64,000 nt of DNA from Bog-756 sp963778165 (GCA_963778165.1 CAVZTE010000003.1:248001-312000), one strand, 5' to 3'; counted from the stretch's first letter, positions 25,183 through 35,469 are shown. Translations and numbers: made by a program. Notes: generated from the letters alone by a model not told the origin.

Positions 25183-27633
25183 ATGGCAAGCGATGTCGTG
25201 ACGGAGACGCGAGCGGGAGAAACGACGTCGGAAGGGCTTGTTCCCCCTGCCGATCGGCCTACTCGGGGGCGGCGCTGGCTTCCCGATTTGCTCGGGCTGA
25301 CGTGGGTGCTGGCGGCCGGCGTGGCGGTGCTGGTGCCGGCCCTCTCACGCGGCTGGTCGCTCGGTCCGTACGATCAACTGAATCGGCTGGGACTGACGAA
25401 GACCTCGCCCCTACCTGTGAAGTCCCTGAAGGTCCAGAACGCACAGGTCGTCGACCTCATACGTGAGCTCATCCCGTGGACCAATCTGGCATGGACCCAG
25501 GTGCACAACGGGATGCTGCCACTGTGGAACCCGTACAGCTCCCTGGGCGCCCCGCTGGCCTTCAACTGGCAGTCGGCCACCTTCAGCCTGCCCAACCTGA
25601 TCGGCTATCTGTTCCCTGTCCGGTTCGACTTCACCGTGCAGGTGCTGGTCACCTTGGTCGTTGCAGGAACAGGAGCCTACGTGCTGGCCCGGGTCATGCG
25701 CCTCGGCGTGCTCGGTGCGGCTATGGCCGCCACCGCCTTCGAGCTCAGCGGTTCCTTCACGGCCGTGCTGGGATGGCCGATCGGCTCGGTCATGTCGTGG
25801 GCCGGATGGATGTTCGCCTTGGTGATCATGATCATCCGGGGAGGGCACCGCCGCCGTGATTCCATTCTCTTCGCCATTGTGGTGGCCCTAGCGGTCTACG
25901 CCGGCGAGCCCGATGCCTTGGTCGTCCTGGTTGTGGCGATGGTGGTGTTCGTAGTGGTAGTTCTGGGCATCAGGGCCCGAAGAATGGGTTCCGCAGGACT
26001 GGTGCACCCCATTATGGGCTTGGTCGTGGGTTCGATCGCCGGCCTTGGTTTAGCCGCCCCGCTCATCTTGCCCGCTGGACAGCTCACTGCGGGCTCGGTA
26101 CGTGGGACCGGCCGGATCGCGGCCTTTCCGGCCTACCAAATTCTCCATCTGGCCTTCCAGACCTTCGACGGCTCATCCACCTATCCTCTGGTCACCTTCA
26201 ATAATCACGGGCCCACCTATGTGGCGCCGGCGGGCTATATCGGGATCATTGCCATCGTGCTGGCTGTGGTCGGTCTCATCAGGCGACGGAACCGCCCGGG
26301 GGTGGTGGCCTTCGGTGCGGTGTTGCTGGTGTCGGGTTGCCTCGTCTACCTATCCCCTCTGGTCTCGTTTCTGAATGCCCTCCCCGGACTCGGGGAGGTC
26401 CGCTGGGTGCGGGCCTTGCAGGTCCTTGTCTTCGCTTTGGCCATCCTGGCCGGCGTGGGAATCGATGTCGTCGTCCGGTCGGGGAGTGCCCGCGCCGTTT
26501 GCAATTGGCTGGGGGCAGGATTCGGGGCGGCCGGCGTGTTCCTCCTACTGCTCTGGGCGTTCGGCCGCGGTCACCTGCCTGCGATCGAGACATCGATCAG
26601 GGCCAAGAGCTTTCGGTGGCCCGTGCTCGAGGTGGTGATCGGCCTGGCCGTGTTCGGATTCCTGGTGGTGATGGCGCGCCAACGAGTACGTACGGGTGCG
26701 GGGAAAGGCCGGATACTGGGGAACCCGGGTCGGACGGCTGGAGCTGTACTGCTGGTCGCCTCGACCGTCCTGTTGGTGGTGCTCGGGGAGTCCTGGTGGT
26801 CTTCGAACACCACCTATTTGGCCCCTACCCGTGGTGAGGTGGCCCTACAGAAGGCGGTCGGGACATCGACGGTCGGATTCGGGAGGTTGTCTTGCTGGGG
26901 TCCCCCCACACTGGGCATCGTGCCGGAGGTCAACATCGTCTACGGCGTTCACGAACTGGACTCCTACGACCCGCTGACGCCGCAGAAGCTCTATAACGCC
27001 TGGGACCAGGACGTGGGGTTCAGTGCGAGACCGTCGGGTATCTACACCGCAGGGTTACCGGTCTCTCTATTCTGTCCGGTAGTCGATACCGTGGCCGCCG
27101 CCCGCTTCTTCGGAGTGGGGTTCGTGCTCGAGCCCGGGAATCGCCCGGGGCCACCGGGAAGTGTCTTCGACCAGAAGGTGGGCAACGAGAAGCTATACCG
27201 CATACCGGGGTCTTCGGTGGCGACCATCTCACCGATCAGCCCCAGTGGGTCGCTGCCAACCGCAACTGCGCCGGCCAAGCCCCTGAACGTGTCCTACCCC
27301 AGCCCCACGTCGTGGAAGGTAGTGACGAATGCCGCCACTCCGCAGGTGCTCCGGCTTCGACTCACTGACGTTCCAGGCTGGCACGCCACCATCGACGGGA
27401 AGCCGCTGACATTGATCCGATTCAACCAGGTGATGCTCCAGGCCCGAATCCCACCCGGCCGGCACACTATCGAGCTGCACTACTGGCCGGACATCTTTAC
27501 TGCTGGTATAGCCGTGGCGGTGCTCACCGTCATCGCTCTGGTCCTTGTGGCCGTCGTGGGCCGTCGGCGAGGGTGGGGGAGAGACCCGTTCCGTCCCCTG
27601 GCCACACCGGCCACGGACTCCTCCCTCGTCTGA
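25183..27633 (+). CDS. YfhO-type polytopic membrane protein (copy 2)
   Basis: An 816-residue paralogue of copy 1, with a cytoplasmic N-terminus ending RGRRWLPDLLGLTWV, about 13 helices and a C-terminal extracytoplasmic domain. Motifs shared with the other copies are IPWTNLAWTQVHNGMLPLWNPY, LAFNWQSATFSLPNL, VMSWAGWMF, YAGEPDAL, YLSPLVSFLNALPGLGEVRWVRAL, YGVHELDSYDP and LRLTDVPGWHATIDG. It is closer to copies 3 and 4 than to copy 1. The ATG at 25183 is used; an in-frame ATG at 25162 is possible. The conserved acidic residues in the first outer loop fit a GT-C catalytic role, but no substrate can be given. Confidence 0.85.
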   Translation: MASDVVTETRAGETTSEGLVPPADRPTRGRRWLPDLLGLTWVLAAGVAVLVPALSRGWSLGPYDQLNRLGLTKTSPLPVKSLKVQNAQVVDLIRELIPWTNLAWTQVHNGMLPLWNPYSSLGAPLAFNWQSATFSLPNLIGYLFPVRFDFTVQVLVTLVVAGTGAYVLARVMRLGVLGAAMAATAFELSGSFTAVLGWPIGSVMSWAGWMFALVIMIIRGGHRRRDSILFAIVVALAVYAGEPDALVVLVVAMVVFVVVVLGIRARRMGSAGLVHPIMGLVVGSIAGLGLAAPLILPAGQLTAGSVRGTGRIAAFPAYQILHLAFQTFDGSSTYPLVTFNNHGPTYVAPAGYIGIIAIVLAVVGLIRRRNRPGVVAFGAVLLVSGCLVYLSPLVSFLNALPGLGEVRWVRALQVLVFALAILAGVGIDVVVRSGSARAVCNWLGAGFGAAGVFLLLLWAFGRGHLPAIETSIRAKSFRWPVLEVVIGLAVFGFLVVMARQRVRTGAGKGRILGNPGRTAGAVLLVASTVLLVVLGESWWSSNTTYLAPTRGEVALQKAVGTSTVGFGRLSCWGPPTLGIVPEVNIVYGVHELDSYDPLTPQKLYNAWDQDVGFSARPSGIYTAGLPVSLFCPVVDTVAAARFFGVGFVLEPGNRPGPPGSVFDQKVGNEKLYRIPGSSVATISPISPSGSLPTATAPAKPLNVSYPSPTSWKVVTNAATPQVLRLRLTDVPGWHATIDGKPLTLIRFNQVMLQARIPPGRHTIELHYWPDIFTAGIAVAVLTVIALVLVAVVGRRRGWGRDPFRPLATPATDSSLV

Positions 27634-27735
27634 GCCGTACAGCCGATCTGAGCCCACTTGATCACATCGGTGTCGATTCTCGGCGTTGTTGTGTCCCCGA
27701 CCGGCCAGTCCGGTTTATGTCTCAGTTTGTAGGGC

Positions 27736-30135
27736 TCATGTGGAGGAGGCGGAGGTCGTCGGCTTGTGGCGGTGACGCCTCCGCCATCTACCGGTCACCG
27801 CTACCGACACCAGAATGATGACCGTTACCGCCGCAATGACCAAGCCCGCGGTGAAGGCCTCCGGCCAGTAGTGCAGCTCTACGATGTGCTTTCCAGCCGG
27901 AATGGTGGCCTGCAACATCGAGGAGTTGAAACGTCGCAATGCCAGGGGTCTGCCGTCAATTGATGCCCGCCAGCCGGGCACGTCCGTGAGCCGAAGCCGG
28001 AGCACCTGCGGAGTGGTGGCATTCGTCACCACCTTCCACGACGTGGGGCTGGGATAGGTCACGCTTAGGGGCTTACCGCTCGCCTTTGTGGCCGGCAGCG
28101 ATCCACGGCGGCCGATCGGTGTCAGTGTTGCCACCGAAGACCCCGGTATGCGGAAAAGCCTTTCGTTGCCCACTTTGCGATCGAAGACACTGCCCGAGGG
28201 GCCCTTGGCCCTCCCGGGCTCGAGTACGAAGCCCACTCCGAACAGACGGGCTTCGGTCGTCGTCCTGACCGCTGGGCAGAACAAGGATGTGGGAACGGCG
28301 TACGACGGTCCGAGTGGCGTGGGGTAGTGACCAGTCGACTTCGCCCAGGAGGTGAACAGACGTTTTGGAATGATCGGATCGTAGGAGTCGAGTTCGTGCA
28401 CCCCGTAGACGATGTTGACGTCCGGTTGGATTCCCAACGTGGGCCGGTCCAGGCACGCGGAGGTCCCAAATCCCACCACTGCTGAACCGACCGCTTTTTG
28501 GAGGGTTACCTCGGCCGAAGTTGGCTGGAGATAGGTGGTAGAAGACGACCACCACGGTACTCCCAGCGCCACCAGCAGCCCCGTTGAGGCCACGAGCAAG
28601 GTGACCCCGGCCGTACGGCCAGGGTCAACGGTCAGTCGGCCGCCATTCGGTGGTCGAACCGCACTGCGCCGATCCACGACCAACAGAAAGCCGAACACGG
28701 CGAGTCCGATGACCACCTCTGCCGCCGGCCAGATGAAGCTCTTGGAGCGGATCGAGGCCTCGGCCGTGGTCAGGCCGCCGCGGTCGAACGCCCAGAGGAC
28801 GAGCAGCAACAGCGCGGCCGCCCCGAATCCGGCCCCCAGCCAATTGCGAACGGCGCGGGCGCGACCTGACCGGACCAGTACATCTAGTCCCACCCCGGCG
28901 AGGATGGACATGGCGAAGACCAGGACTTGAAGGGCGCGCACCCAGCGGATGGCGCCCAGCCCGGGTAGATCGCCGAGGGCCGATACCAGCGGCGAGAGAT
29001 AGACCAGGCAGCCGGCCACCACCACCACGACACCGAATCCCAGCACAGCAGGCTGGCGCCGGCGTCTGATGACCCCTACCAGGGCCAGGACGACGCCGAT
29101 GACACCGATGTATGCAGCGGTCGCTACGTAGCCGAGCCCAGGTGCGTCGAATCGCGTCCCCGCGGCGGCCCCAGACAGAGCCAGCCCGTTGAAGGTTTGG
29201 AACACCAGGTGGACGAGTTCGGAAGGAGGAAATCCCGGATGACGGCTGGTGCCTCGAATCGACCCGACCGTCAGTTGAGCGGCCGGAATGACGAGTGGTG
29301 CCGCCAATCCCAGGCCGGCCGCTGAGCCCAGGGCCAGTGCGATCATGGGCCGAGCCGCCCTCCGGACCCCCAATCGGTGGGCCCGGACAGCCAGTGCCAC
29401 GATGACGAAGACGGCCAAGGTCACGAGCAAGACGCTCAGTGTGTCGGGTTCGCCCGCATAGATGGCCAAGGCCAGCACCACGGCCAACAAGATGGTGTCT
29501 CGGCCGCGATGGCGGCCTCGAATGATCAGAATGACCAATAGGAAGATCCAACCGGCCCAGGACATGACGGCGGCGATAGGCCATCCCAAGGAGGTCATGA
29601 ACGAGCCGCTGAGTTCAAAGGCCGTGCCTGCCATGGCAGCCCCGAGGACACCAACCCGCATCACCCGCGCCAGCGTGTACGCCCCGGTTCCAGCCACAAG
29701 TAGCGTGATCAGTACCTGGACGGTGAAGTCGAACCGGACCGGAACGAGGTAGCCGACCAGAGCGGGCAGGCTGAAGGCGGCGGACTGCCAGTTGAAGGCC
29801 AGCGGGCCACCGAGAGCGCTGTAGGGGTTCCACAGCGGCAGGACACCGCTGTGCACCTGGGTCCATGCCAACGTGGTCCAGGGGATGATCTCTCGGATCA
29901 GATCGGAGGTCTGGGAGTTGTGAGGTGGCGGCAGGTGGGCGAGAGCGGAGCCGGACACCTGCGACAGACCGAGGCCGTTGAGCTGGTCGAACGGACCGAG
30001 CGACAGGCCGTGGACCAGCGCTGGGGCCATCACTACGGCCGCGGCCACGATCACCCATGCCAGGCCGAAGAGATCCGGGAGCCAACGTCGGGACCGACCA
30101 CTGGGCGGCACCGATGCCGGTGGCGACTCCGTCAC
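27736..30135 (-). CDS. YfhO-type polytopic membrane protein (copy 3)
   Basis: A 799-residue paralogue in the opposite orientation to copies 1 and 2. It shows the same order of motifs: RRWLPDLFGLAWV, IPWTTLAWTQVHSGVLPLWNPY, LAFNWQSAAFSLPAL, VMSWAGWIF, YAGEPDTL, YLSPLVSALGDLPGLGAIRWVRAL, YGVHELDSYDP and LRLTDVPGWRASIDG...HIVELHYWP. The GTG start overlaps the TGA of copy 4 by 4 bp, so copies 4 and 3 are one translationally coupled operon. It is convergent with copy 2 across a 100-bp gap. Function as for the family: probable GT-C-type sugar transfer or export at the membrane. Confidence 0.85.
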   Translation of the reverse strand: MTESPPASVPPSGRSRRWLPDLFGLAWVIVAAAVVMAPALVHGLSLGPFDQLNGLGLSQVSGSALAHLPPPHNSQTSDLIREIIPWTTLAWTQVHSGVLPLWNPYSALGGPLAFNWQSAAFSLPALVGYLVPVRFDFTVQVLITLLVAGTGAYTLARVMRVGVLGAAMAGTAFELSGSFMTSLGWPIAAVMSWAGWIFLLVILIIRGRHRGRDTILLAVVLALAIYAGEPDTLSVLLVTLAVFVIVALAVRAHRLGVRRAARPMIALALGSAAGLGLAAPLVIPAAQLTVGSIRGTSRHPGFPPSELVHLVFQTFNGLALSGAAAGTRFDAPGLGYVATAAYIGVIGVVLALVGVIRRRRQPAVLGFGVVVVVAGCLVYLSPLVSALGDLPGLGAIRWVRALQVLVFAMSILAGVGLDVLVRSGRARAVRNWLGAGFGAAALLLLVLWAFDRGGLTTAEASIRSKSFIWPAAEVVIGLAVFGFLLVVDRRSAVRPPNGGRLTVDPGRTAGVTLLVASTGLLVALGVPWWSSSTTYLQPTSAEVTLQKAVGSAVVGFGTSACLDRPTLGIQPDVNIVYGVHELDSYDPIIPKRLFTSWAKSTGHYPTPLGPSYAVPTSLFCPAVRTTTEARLFGVGFVLEPGRAKGPSGSVFDRKVGNERLFRIPGSSVATLTPIGRRGSLPATKASGKPLSVTYPSPTSWKVVTNATTPQVLRLRLTDVPGWRASIDGRPLALRRFNSSMLQATIPAGKHIVELHYWPEAFTAGLVIAAVTVIILVSVAVTGRWRRRHRHKPTTSASST

Positions 30136-32570
30136 GAGGGATCCTCCGTGCGCATCTGTTCAATCACGACGGCATTCACCGGGTCACCTTGGGCATGCGC
30201 ACCGGCCACGGAGGCGGCCTGCAACCTCTTTCGCCGCCACCTCACGACGGCCGGGCCTGCCACCAGTCCGATCACCGCAATGACCGCCACCACGATCCCG
30301 GCGTTGAAGCTGTCCGGCCAGTAGTGGAGCTCGATGGTGTGGTGTCCTGCGGGGATTCGGGCCTGGAGCATCACCCGGTTGAAGCGGGTCAGCGTGAGTG
30401 GGCGGCCGTCGATGGTGGCGTGCCAACCCGGGACGTCGGTCAGCCGCAGCCGGAGCACCTGAGGCGACGTGGCCCGGGTCTCGAGCTTCCAGGAGGTGGG
30501 GGTCGGATAGCTGACGGTCACCGGTTGGCCGGTGGCGTCCACCGGCGGCAGTGATCCATGCCCCCCGAGTGACGTGATGGTGGCCACCGAGGCCCCCGGG
30601 ATGCGGTAGAGCCCCTCGTTTCCCACCTCCTTGTCGAAGACACTGCCCGGTGGCCCCTTGGTGCCGTGGGGCTCGAGCACGAACCCGATGCCGAACAGGC
30701 GTGCCGCCGCCGTGGTGTCGACGATCGGGCAGAACATGGTGATCTCGGCCAGCGGGATCCCGTCGGCCCCGATCGGCAACGGATAGCGCCCGGTGGCGTA
30801 CCTCCAGGCCAGGTAGAGCTGCTTTGGCGTCAGCGGATCGTACGAGTCGATCTCGTGGATCCCGTACACCGCGTTGACGTCGGCCTGAATGCCGAGGGTA
30901 GGTGGCTCGAGGCACGAGGACGTCCCGAACCCGACGGTCGACGTGCCCACCGCCCGCTGAAGGGTGGTCACGGCCTGGTTGGGCGCCAGATAGGTGGTGT
31001 TGGAGGACCACCACGATGCACCCAGAGCCACCAGGAGCACCGTCGTGGACACCAGGAGGATGGCGCCGCCCAGGCGGCCGGGCTGACCCAGGGCGCCACT
31101 GGGTTCGGTGGTCCGCCGGTGGCGGCGGCTCATCACCACCAGCAGGACGAAGACGGCCAGACCGATGAGGACCTCGATGGCCGGCCAGATGAAGCTCCGG
31201 GAGCGGATGGCCGCCTCCACCCGGTGGAGGTGGCCGCGCCCGAAGAGCCACAACAGCAACAACAATGCTGCCGCCGAGCCGAAGCCCGCCCCGAGCCACG
31301 TCCGCACGTTGCGGTCGCCGCGGGACCGTACGAGCACATCGAGCCCCACCCCGGCCAGGACGGCCAGGCCGAAGTCGAGGACCACGATGGCGCGCACCCA
31401 GCGCACCTCGGCCAGGCTCGGCTCCTGGTTGAGCAGGGAGACCAGGGGTGAGAGGTACACCAGGCAGCCCATCAACACGGTGAGGGCAGCCACGCCGACC
31501 ACCGCCGGCTGACGCCGCCGCACCCCGACCGCCATCACCGCCAGCACCAGCGGGATGACCCCGACGTAGGCCGCGGTCGACACATAGCCCAGGCCGTGGG
31601 CGTCGAAGGACACGCTTCCGGCCAGCGACGTTCCGTTGAAGGTCTGGAAGATGACGTGCAACATGTCGTAGGGAGGGAAGGCGTTGTGGCGTCCGTCGGC
31701 CCGGATCGATCCTTGCGACAGCTGCGAGGCCGGAAAGATGAGCGGTGCGGCCAGTCCCAGCCCGACTGCCGATCCGATGGCCACGTCCAGCAGGGGCCGC
31801 CCCACGGCCTGGCGTCCCTGGCGTCGGGCCTCGAATATCAGGAGCACCACCAGGAACACCGCCCCGGCGCCGATCAGGATGATCAGGGTGTCCGGCTGGC
31901 CCGCGTAGACCGAGAGGGCCACCACCACCGCCAGCAGTGTGATGTCGCGCCTCCGGTGGCCCCCCCGCACGATGAGGATCACACACGCCAGCATCCAACC
32001 GGCCCACGACACCACTGCGGCGATGGGCCATCCCAACACTGCGGTGAACGAGCCGCTGAGCTCGAACACGGTGGCTGCCATGGTCGCTCCCAGCACGCCC
32101 AGCCGCATGACCCGGCCGAGGACGTAGGTACCGGTCCCGCCGATGACCAGGGTGATGAGCACCTGCACGGTGAAGTCGAGCCTGACCGGGACGAGGTAGC
32201 CCACCAGCGCCGGCAGGCTGAACGTCGCCGACTGCCAGTTGAAGGCCAGGGGGGCGCCCAGGGTGCTGTACGGGTTCCACAGGGGGAGAAACCCCTGGTG
32301 AACCTGGTTCCACGACAGCGTGGTCCACGGAATGATCTCCCGTATGAGATCGAACACCTGGGAGTTGTGCGGGGCGGCCTGGGCCTGCTGGGTCAGGCCG
32401 AGCTGGGAGAGTTGGTCGAACGGGCCGAGCGACCAGCCGTGGACCAGCGCCGGTGCCATCATCACCCCGGCCGCTATGACGACCCAGGCCACCCCGAGCA
32501 GGTCGGGGAGCCAGCGGCGGGATCGCCGGGTAGTGCCGGTCAAGGCCGGTGGACCGTCAGGCCGGTCCAC
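30132..32570 (-). CDS. YfhO-type polytopic membrane protein (copy 4)
   Basis: An 812-residue paralogue. Motifs are RRSRRWLPDLLGVAWVV, IPWTTLSWNQVHQGFLPLWNPY, LAFNWQSATFSLPAL, VVSWAGWML, YAGQPDTL (Gln in place of the usual Glu), YLSPLVSLLNQEPSLAEVRWVRAI, YGIHEIDSYDPLTP and LRLTDVPGWHATIDG. The GTG at 32570 lies inside the 3' end of the upstream decayed membrane gene (31-bp overlap), so its translation probably depended on that gene. It ends by a 4-bp overlap with copy 3. A second frame on the same strand is open for over 700 codons, which is a high-GC shadow. Function as for the other copies. Confidence 0.85.
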   Translation of the reverse strand: MDRPDGPPALTGTTRRSRRWLPDLLGVAWVVIAAGVMMAPALVHGWSLGPFDQLSQLGLTQQAQAAPHNSQVFDLIREIIPWTTLSWNQVHQGFLPLWNPYSTLGAPLAFNWQSATFSLPALVGYLVPVRLDFTVQVLITLVIGGTGTYVLGRVMRLGVLGATMAATVFELSGSFTAVLGWPIAAVVSWAGWMLACVILIVRGGHRRRDITLLAVVVALSVYAGQPDTLIILIGAGAVFLVVLLIFEARRQGRQAVGRPLLDVAIGSAVGLGLAAPLIFPASQLSQGSIRADGRHNAFPPYDMLHVIFQTFNGTSLAGSVSFDAHGLGYVSTAAYVGVIPLVLAVMAVGVRRRQPAVVGVAALTVLMGCLVYLSPLVSLLNQEPSLAEVRWVRAIVVLDFGLAVLAGVGLDVLVRSRGDRNVRTWLGAGFGSAAALLLLLWLFGRGHLHRVEAAIRSRSFIWPAIEVLIGLAVFVLLVVMSRRHRRTTEPSGALGQPGRLGGAILLVSTTVLLVALGASWWSSNTTYLAPNQAVTTLQRAVGTSTVGFGTSSCLEPPTLGIQADVNAVYGIHEIDSYDPLTPKQLYLAWRYATGRYPLPIGADGIPLAEITMFCPIVDTTAAARLFGIGFVLEPHGTKGPPGSVFDKEVGNEGLYRIPGASVATITSLGGHGSLPPVDATGQPVTVSYPTPTSWKLETRATSPQVLRLRLTDVPGWHATIDGRPLTLTRFNRVMLQARIPAGHHTIELHYWPDSFNAGIVVAVIAVIGLVAGPAVVRWRRKRLQAASVAGAHAQGDPVNAVVIEQMRTEDPS

Positions 32571-34495
32571 ACCAAGGCGTCAGCCTGGTGGATCGGGTGG
32601 TGCCCGGTGGCGGCGGTGATGAGCGCGGCCGCCGCCGGTACCGAGCTCACCCGGTCGTATCGAGGTAGGGACGGTTGGTCGGGGAGGACCACCATGGTCA
32701 CCCTCCAGTAGTGGAGGGCCTGGCGCACCGCGCTGATGTCACTGCGGGTGATGGCCGGGCCGTCTCCTTCGGGGGAGGACACATCGGCCAGCGCCGCGGC
32801 AGCTATCCGCTGGTAGGTGTTGGCGTAGCCGGCCCGCACCTGGATCCCACCCGGTCCGCCCTCTCCGACCATGGTGAACGACATGTTGTCGACGGCCTGC
32901 CAGGTCATGGAGTTGTCGTAGGAGGTGAACGGGGCCGGCAGGACCAGGAGGACCTGGTGACCGTGGAGCGTGGGCGCCACCGTGCGGAACCAGGTGGGCA
33001 GGTCGACCGGGTTGGTGGTCATGGGGACGATCTTGGAGAGATAGGCCACCGGCTGGGCCAGGGCCGCCACCGCCACGACCGCCGCAGCCGTGGCCCCGGC
33101 CCACTGCCGCGTCGGGCTCGGGCGCCCCGACGCCCGAGCCGCCGTGGCCCTGCCGCCGGCTCCCGCCACCCATCGGTTCACGTCCTGGTACACGTGCTCG
33201 AGGATCAGGCCCAACATCACCGCGGCCACCAGGTAGGTGATGAGCACGAACCGGTACGGGGTGATGTTGTCCACGAGGGGTCGGTTGTCCACCAGCCTCC
33301 AAGGCCCCCAGGCTTCCCTGGTGCCCAGGGAGAACAGCACCGAGACGATGCCGACCGACCCGAACAGCCAGAGTCGGCGGTCGTGTCTCCAGATCACCAC
33401 GCCGAGCGCCAACACCACGAGGACGCCGATGCCGAAGTACTGGTAGGACAGGGTCGTCCCCTGGTAGCCGCCGTAGACGTGGTTGTCCAAGGTGGTGATC
33501 AGATCGGTGATCCGCGACGACCCGAAGGCGTAGTAGTTGAGGGTGGTGTCCTGCTTCCTGGTGATGTTGCCGATGAGGCCCGGCCAGATCGACTCCGCTG
33601 AAGTGGCCCGGGCCCTCCAGTGCGTACCAGGCCGGCGCCACCAGCAGTACTGCGGCCGTACCTGCCGCCGCGGCCAGCCCCACCAAGGCATGACGGGCAC
33701 GCTCCCGGAAGGCCTGGGTATGGCGCCAGGCGGCCTAGCCGGCCACCAGTACGATCCCGACCACCCCCATCGTCACCATGATCAAGAGCACCTCGGTGCC
33801 GATGAAGAACTGCAGGACCACCAGGAGACCGAGCCCGATGCCCGCTGGGACCGGACGCCGGCCTGACGCATCAGCAGCTCGTCGAGGCAGGCCACGACCA
33901 GCGGGGGACCACGGCCAGACCCAGCATCAGGTGGGCGTCGGTGAGGCTCGACCAGCACGAAGGGGGAGAAGCCGTAGAGCAGTCCACCGATGAAGGCGGC
34001 CGGCGACCACGAGACCCATCGGCGGAGCAGGACGAACATGGCCAGGGCCGACAGGGCCGGTGCCAGGGTCAGGGCCACATTGAGCGTGGCGACCGGTCCG
34101 AAGAGCCAGGTCACCGGGGCCAGAACGACGCCCACCGCCAGCACGCTGGTGTTGGCCAGCAGGTTCACCCCGTAGGGGACGTGGATGGCCGTCGAGTACA
34201 GAGGATTCAGCCCGTGGGCGGTGGCGTAGGCCGGCCAGTCGAGGAACCAGGTGAACAGCGAGGTGTCCCCGCACCCACAGGTGGTGGTGGAGGTCGGATG
34301 GCTGGTCCAGACGTTCCACCACACCACCATCGAGACCAGGAGGTAGCCCACGGCTGCCACCACCACGCCCCGCCAGGTGTGGGTCGGGGGCGAACCGGCA
34401 CCGGACGGGCCCGGGTCGTCCGATGCTCCCGGGTCGACGGTGGCCGTCGATGGGGCGACACCGACTCCGGTGATCGCCTCGTCAGTCGTCGTCAT
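32540..34495 (-). pseudogene. Decayed GT-C-like polytopic membrane protein gene
   Basis: One gene in two readable pieces. The N-terminal piece (34495-33782) starts MTTTDEAITG after a GGGGGG-rich ribosome site and has CGCGDTSLFTWFLDWPAYA, GVNLLANTSVLAVGV and FIGGLLYGFSPFVLV. The C-terminal piece (to 32540) has ITRKQDTTLNYYAFGSSRITDLITTL and several helices. Between them I count several lesions: a two-way shift at about 33910-33955 (LTDAHLMLGLAVVP is in another frame), a shift near 33850 (LLVVLQFFIGTEVLL continues elsewhere), an in-frame TAG at 33735-33737, and a shift near 33600. All lie within about 360 bp. The gene lies upstream of, and overlaps, copy 4 of the YfhO-type genes. Either it is decaying or the local sequence is poor. 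Confidence 0.75.
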
Positions 34496-34692
34496 GCCCC
34501 CCCTTTTGACACACTGCTACCGGTCCGAGCCCCTCGTCCGACCTCGCAACCCCCGTGACGACCGCCACCCGGGTCTTTCTGCCTGAGCAGCGACCTGACG
34601 AGGAGCCGTCACAAACCGGCAATCGTACAATACTGGCTGGTCCGGGGCCCGTCCTGGCGGGCCGCCGGCGGGGGTCGGGGGTCTGACCTCGC

Positions 34693-35451
34693 CTATGTCC
34701 CTCCTGGGAGGGTCTCCAAGGTGGAGCCGGCCGGTGGGGAGAAGGTCGAGGCGGGAGGGTTGGCGGTGAACGAGGTGAGGGTGACCGTGCTCCCGTTGGC
34801 GCTCGAATAGGTGAGGATCCCGCTGGTGTTGGCCACGCAGTAGGTCACCGAGGTGGCCTGGGTGGCGTTCTTCAGCGTGGCACAGGTTGACGCCAGCCCC
34901 CCGTAGGTGGCCGAGCTGGTGGTGACACTGATGCCGGCAGCATGGGCCAGCGCCTCGGACTCCAGGCCCTTGATGGTGGCGGACAGGACCCGCGGTGCAT
35001 ACAGGTCGACGATCCCGCTGAGCGATGCGCTCAGGCTGGTCGACAGCGATTCGCACTTGGCCGCGGACCCCGACCCCGTGCACTCGGTCACTGTCTGTCC
35101 GTCGATGTAGAAGGAGCCGTTCGACGTGATCACCGCGGATTTGGGTGGTGACTGGGCGAAGGTCACGGTCTGGGTCTGCCCGGTCTTGGTGTCCGAGGTG
35201 GTGTACGTGGCGCTGAAGGTGGAGCCGGCACCTTTGCTGATTCCGCTCACGACGTGGTTGAGAGCGGCCGCTCCGGCCGCCGCTGAGGAGGTCCGGCCCG
35301 TCGTGGACGTGGCGGCGACGGTGGTGCTCGGGCTCGACGAGCTCGAGCCGCACGCCGCCGCCAGAAGGCCCCCGCCGAGAAGTGCCGCCGTCAACCAGCC
35401 GGCGCCACGGGGACGTCGTCCTCTCACTGCACTGCGTGCATCCGCGTTCAC
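34693..35451 (-). CDS. Secreted lipoprotein, unknown
   Basis: A 252-residue protein with a basic start, a hydrophobic helix and a lipobox LLAAAC, followed by a Ser/Thr-rich linker (GSSSSSPSTTVAATSTTG). The mature part is about 200 residues, beta-rich, with a few Cys residues (TECTGSGSAAKCES; ASTCATLKN; VTYCVAN) that may form disulfides. It resembles actinobacterial LppX/LprG-like-size lipoproteins in length and style, but I do not see a diagnostic motif. The GTG at 35451 is chosen because GGAGGT lies 5 nt upstream; extending to 35478 would run into the tandem repeat. Confidence 0.75.
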   Translation of the reverse strand: MNADARSAVRGRRPRGAGWLTAALLGGGLLAAACGSSSSSPSTTVAATSTTGRTSSAAAGAAALNHVVSGISKGAGSTFSATYTTSDTKTGQTQTVTFAQSPPKSAVITSNGSFYIDGQTVTECTGSGSAAKCESLSTSLSASLSGIVDLYAPRVLSATIKGLESEALAHAAGISVTTSSATYGGLASTCATLKNATQATSVTYCVANTSGILTYSSANGSTVTLTSFTANPPASTFSPPAGSTLETLPGGT

Positions 35452-35469
35452 CCGACACCTCCACGTCCA

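Noticed and set aside
30184..32328. 714-codon frame on the same strand as YfhO copy 4
   Set aside because: Runs through a well-supported membrane gene in another frame; Arg/Gly/Pro-rich with no motifs.
31596..32711. 371-codon plus-strand frame opposite YfhO copy 4
   Set aside because: Antisense shadow rich in His, Gln and Arg, without recognisable domains.
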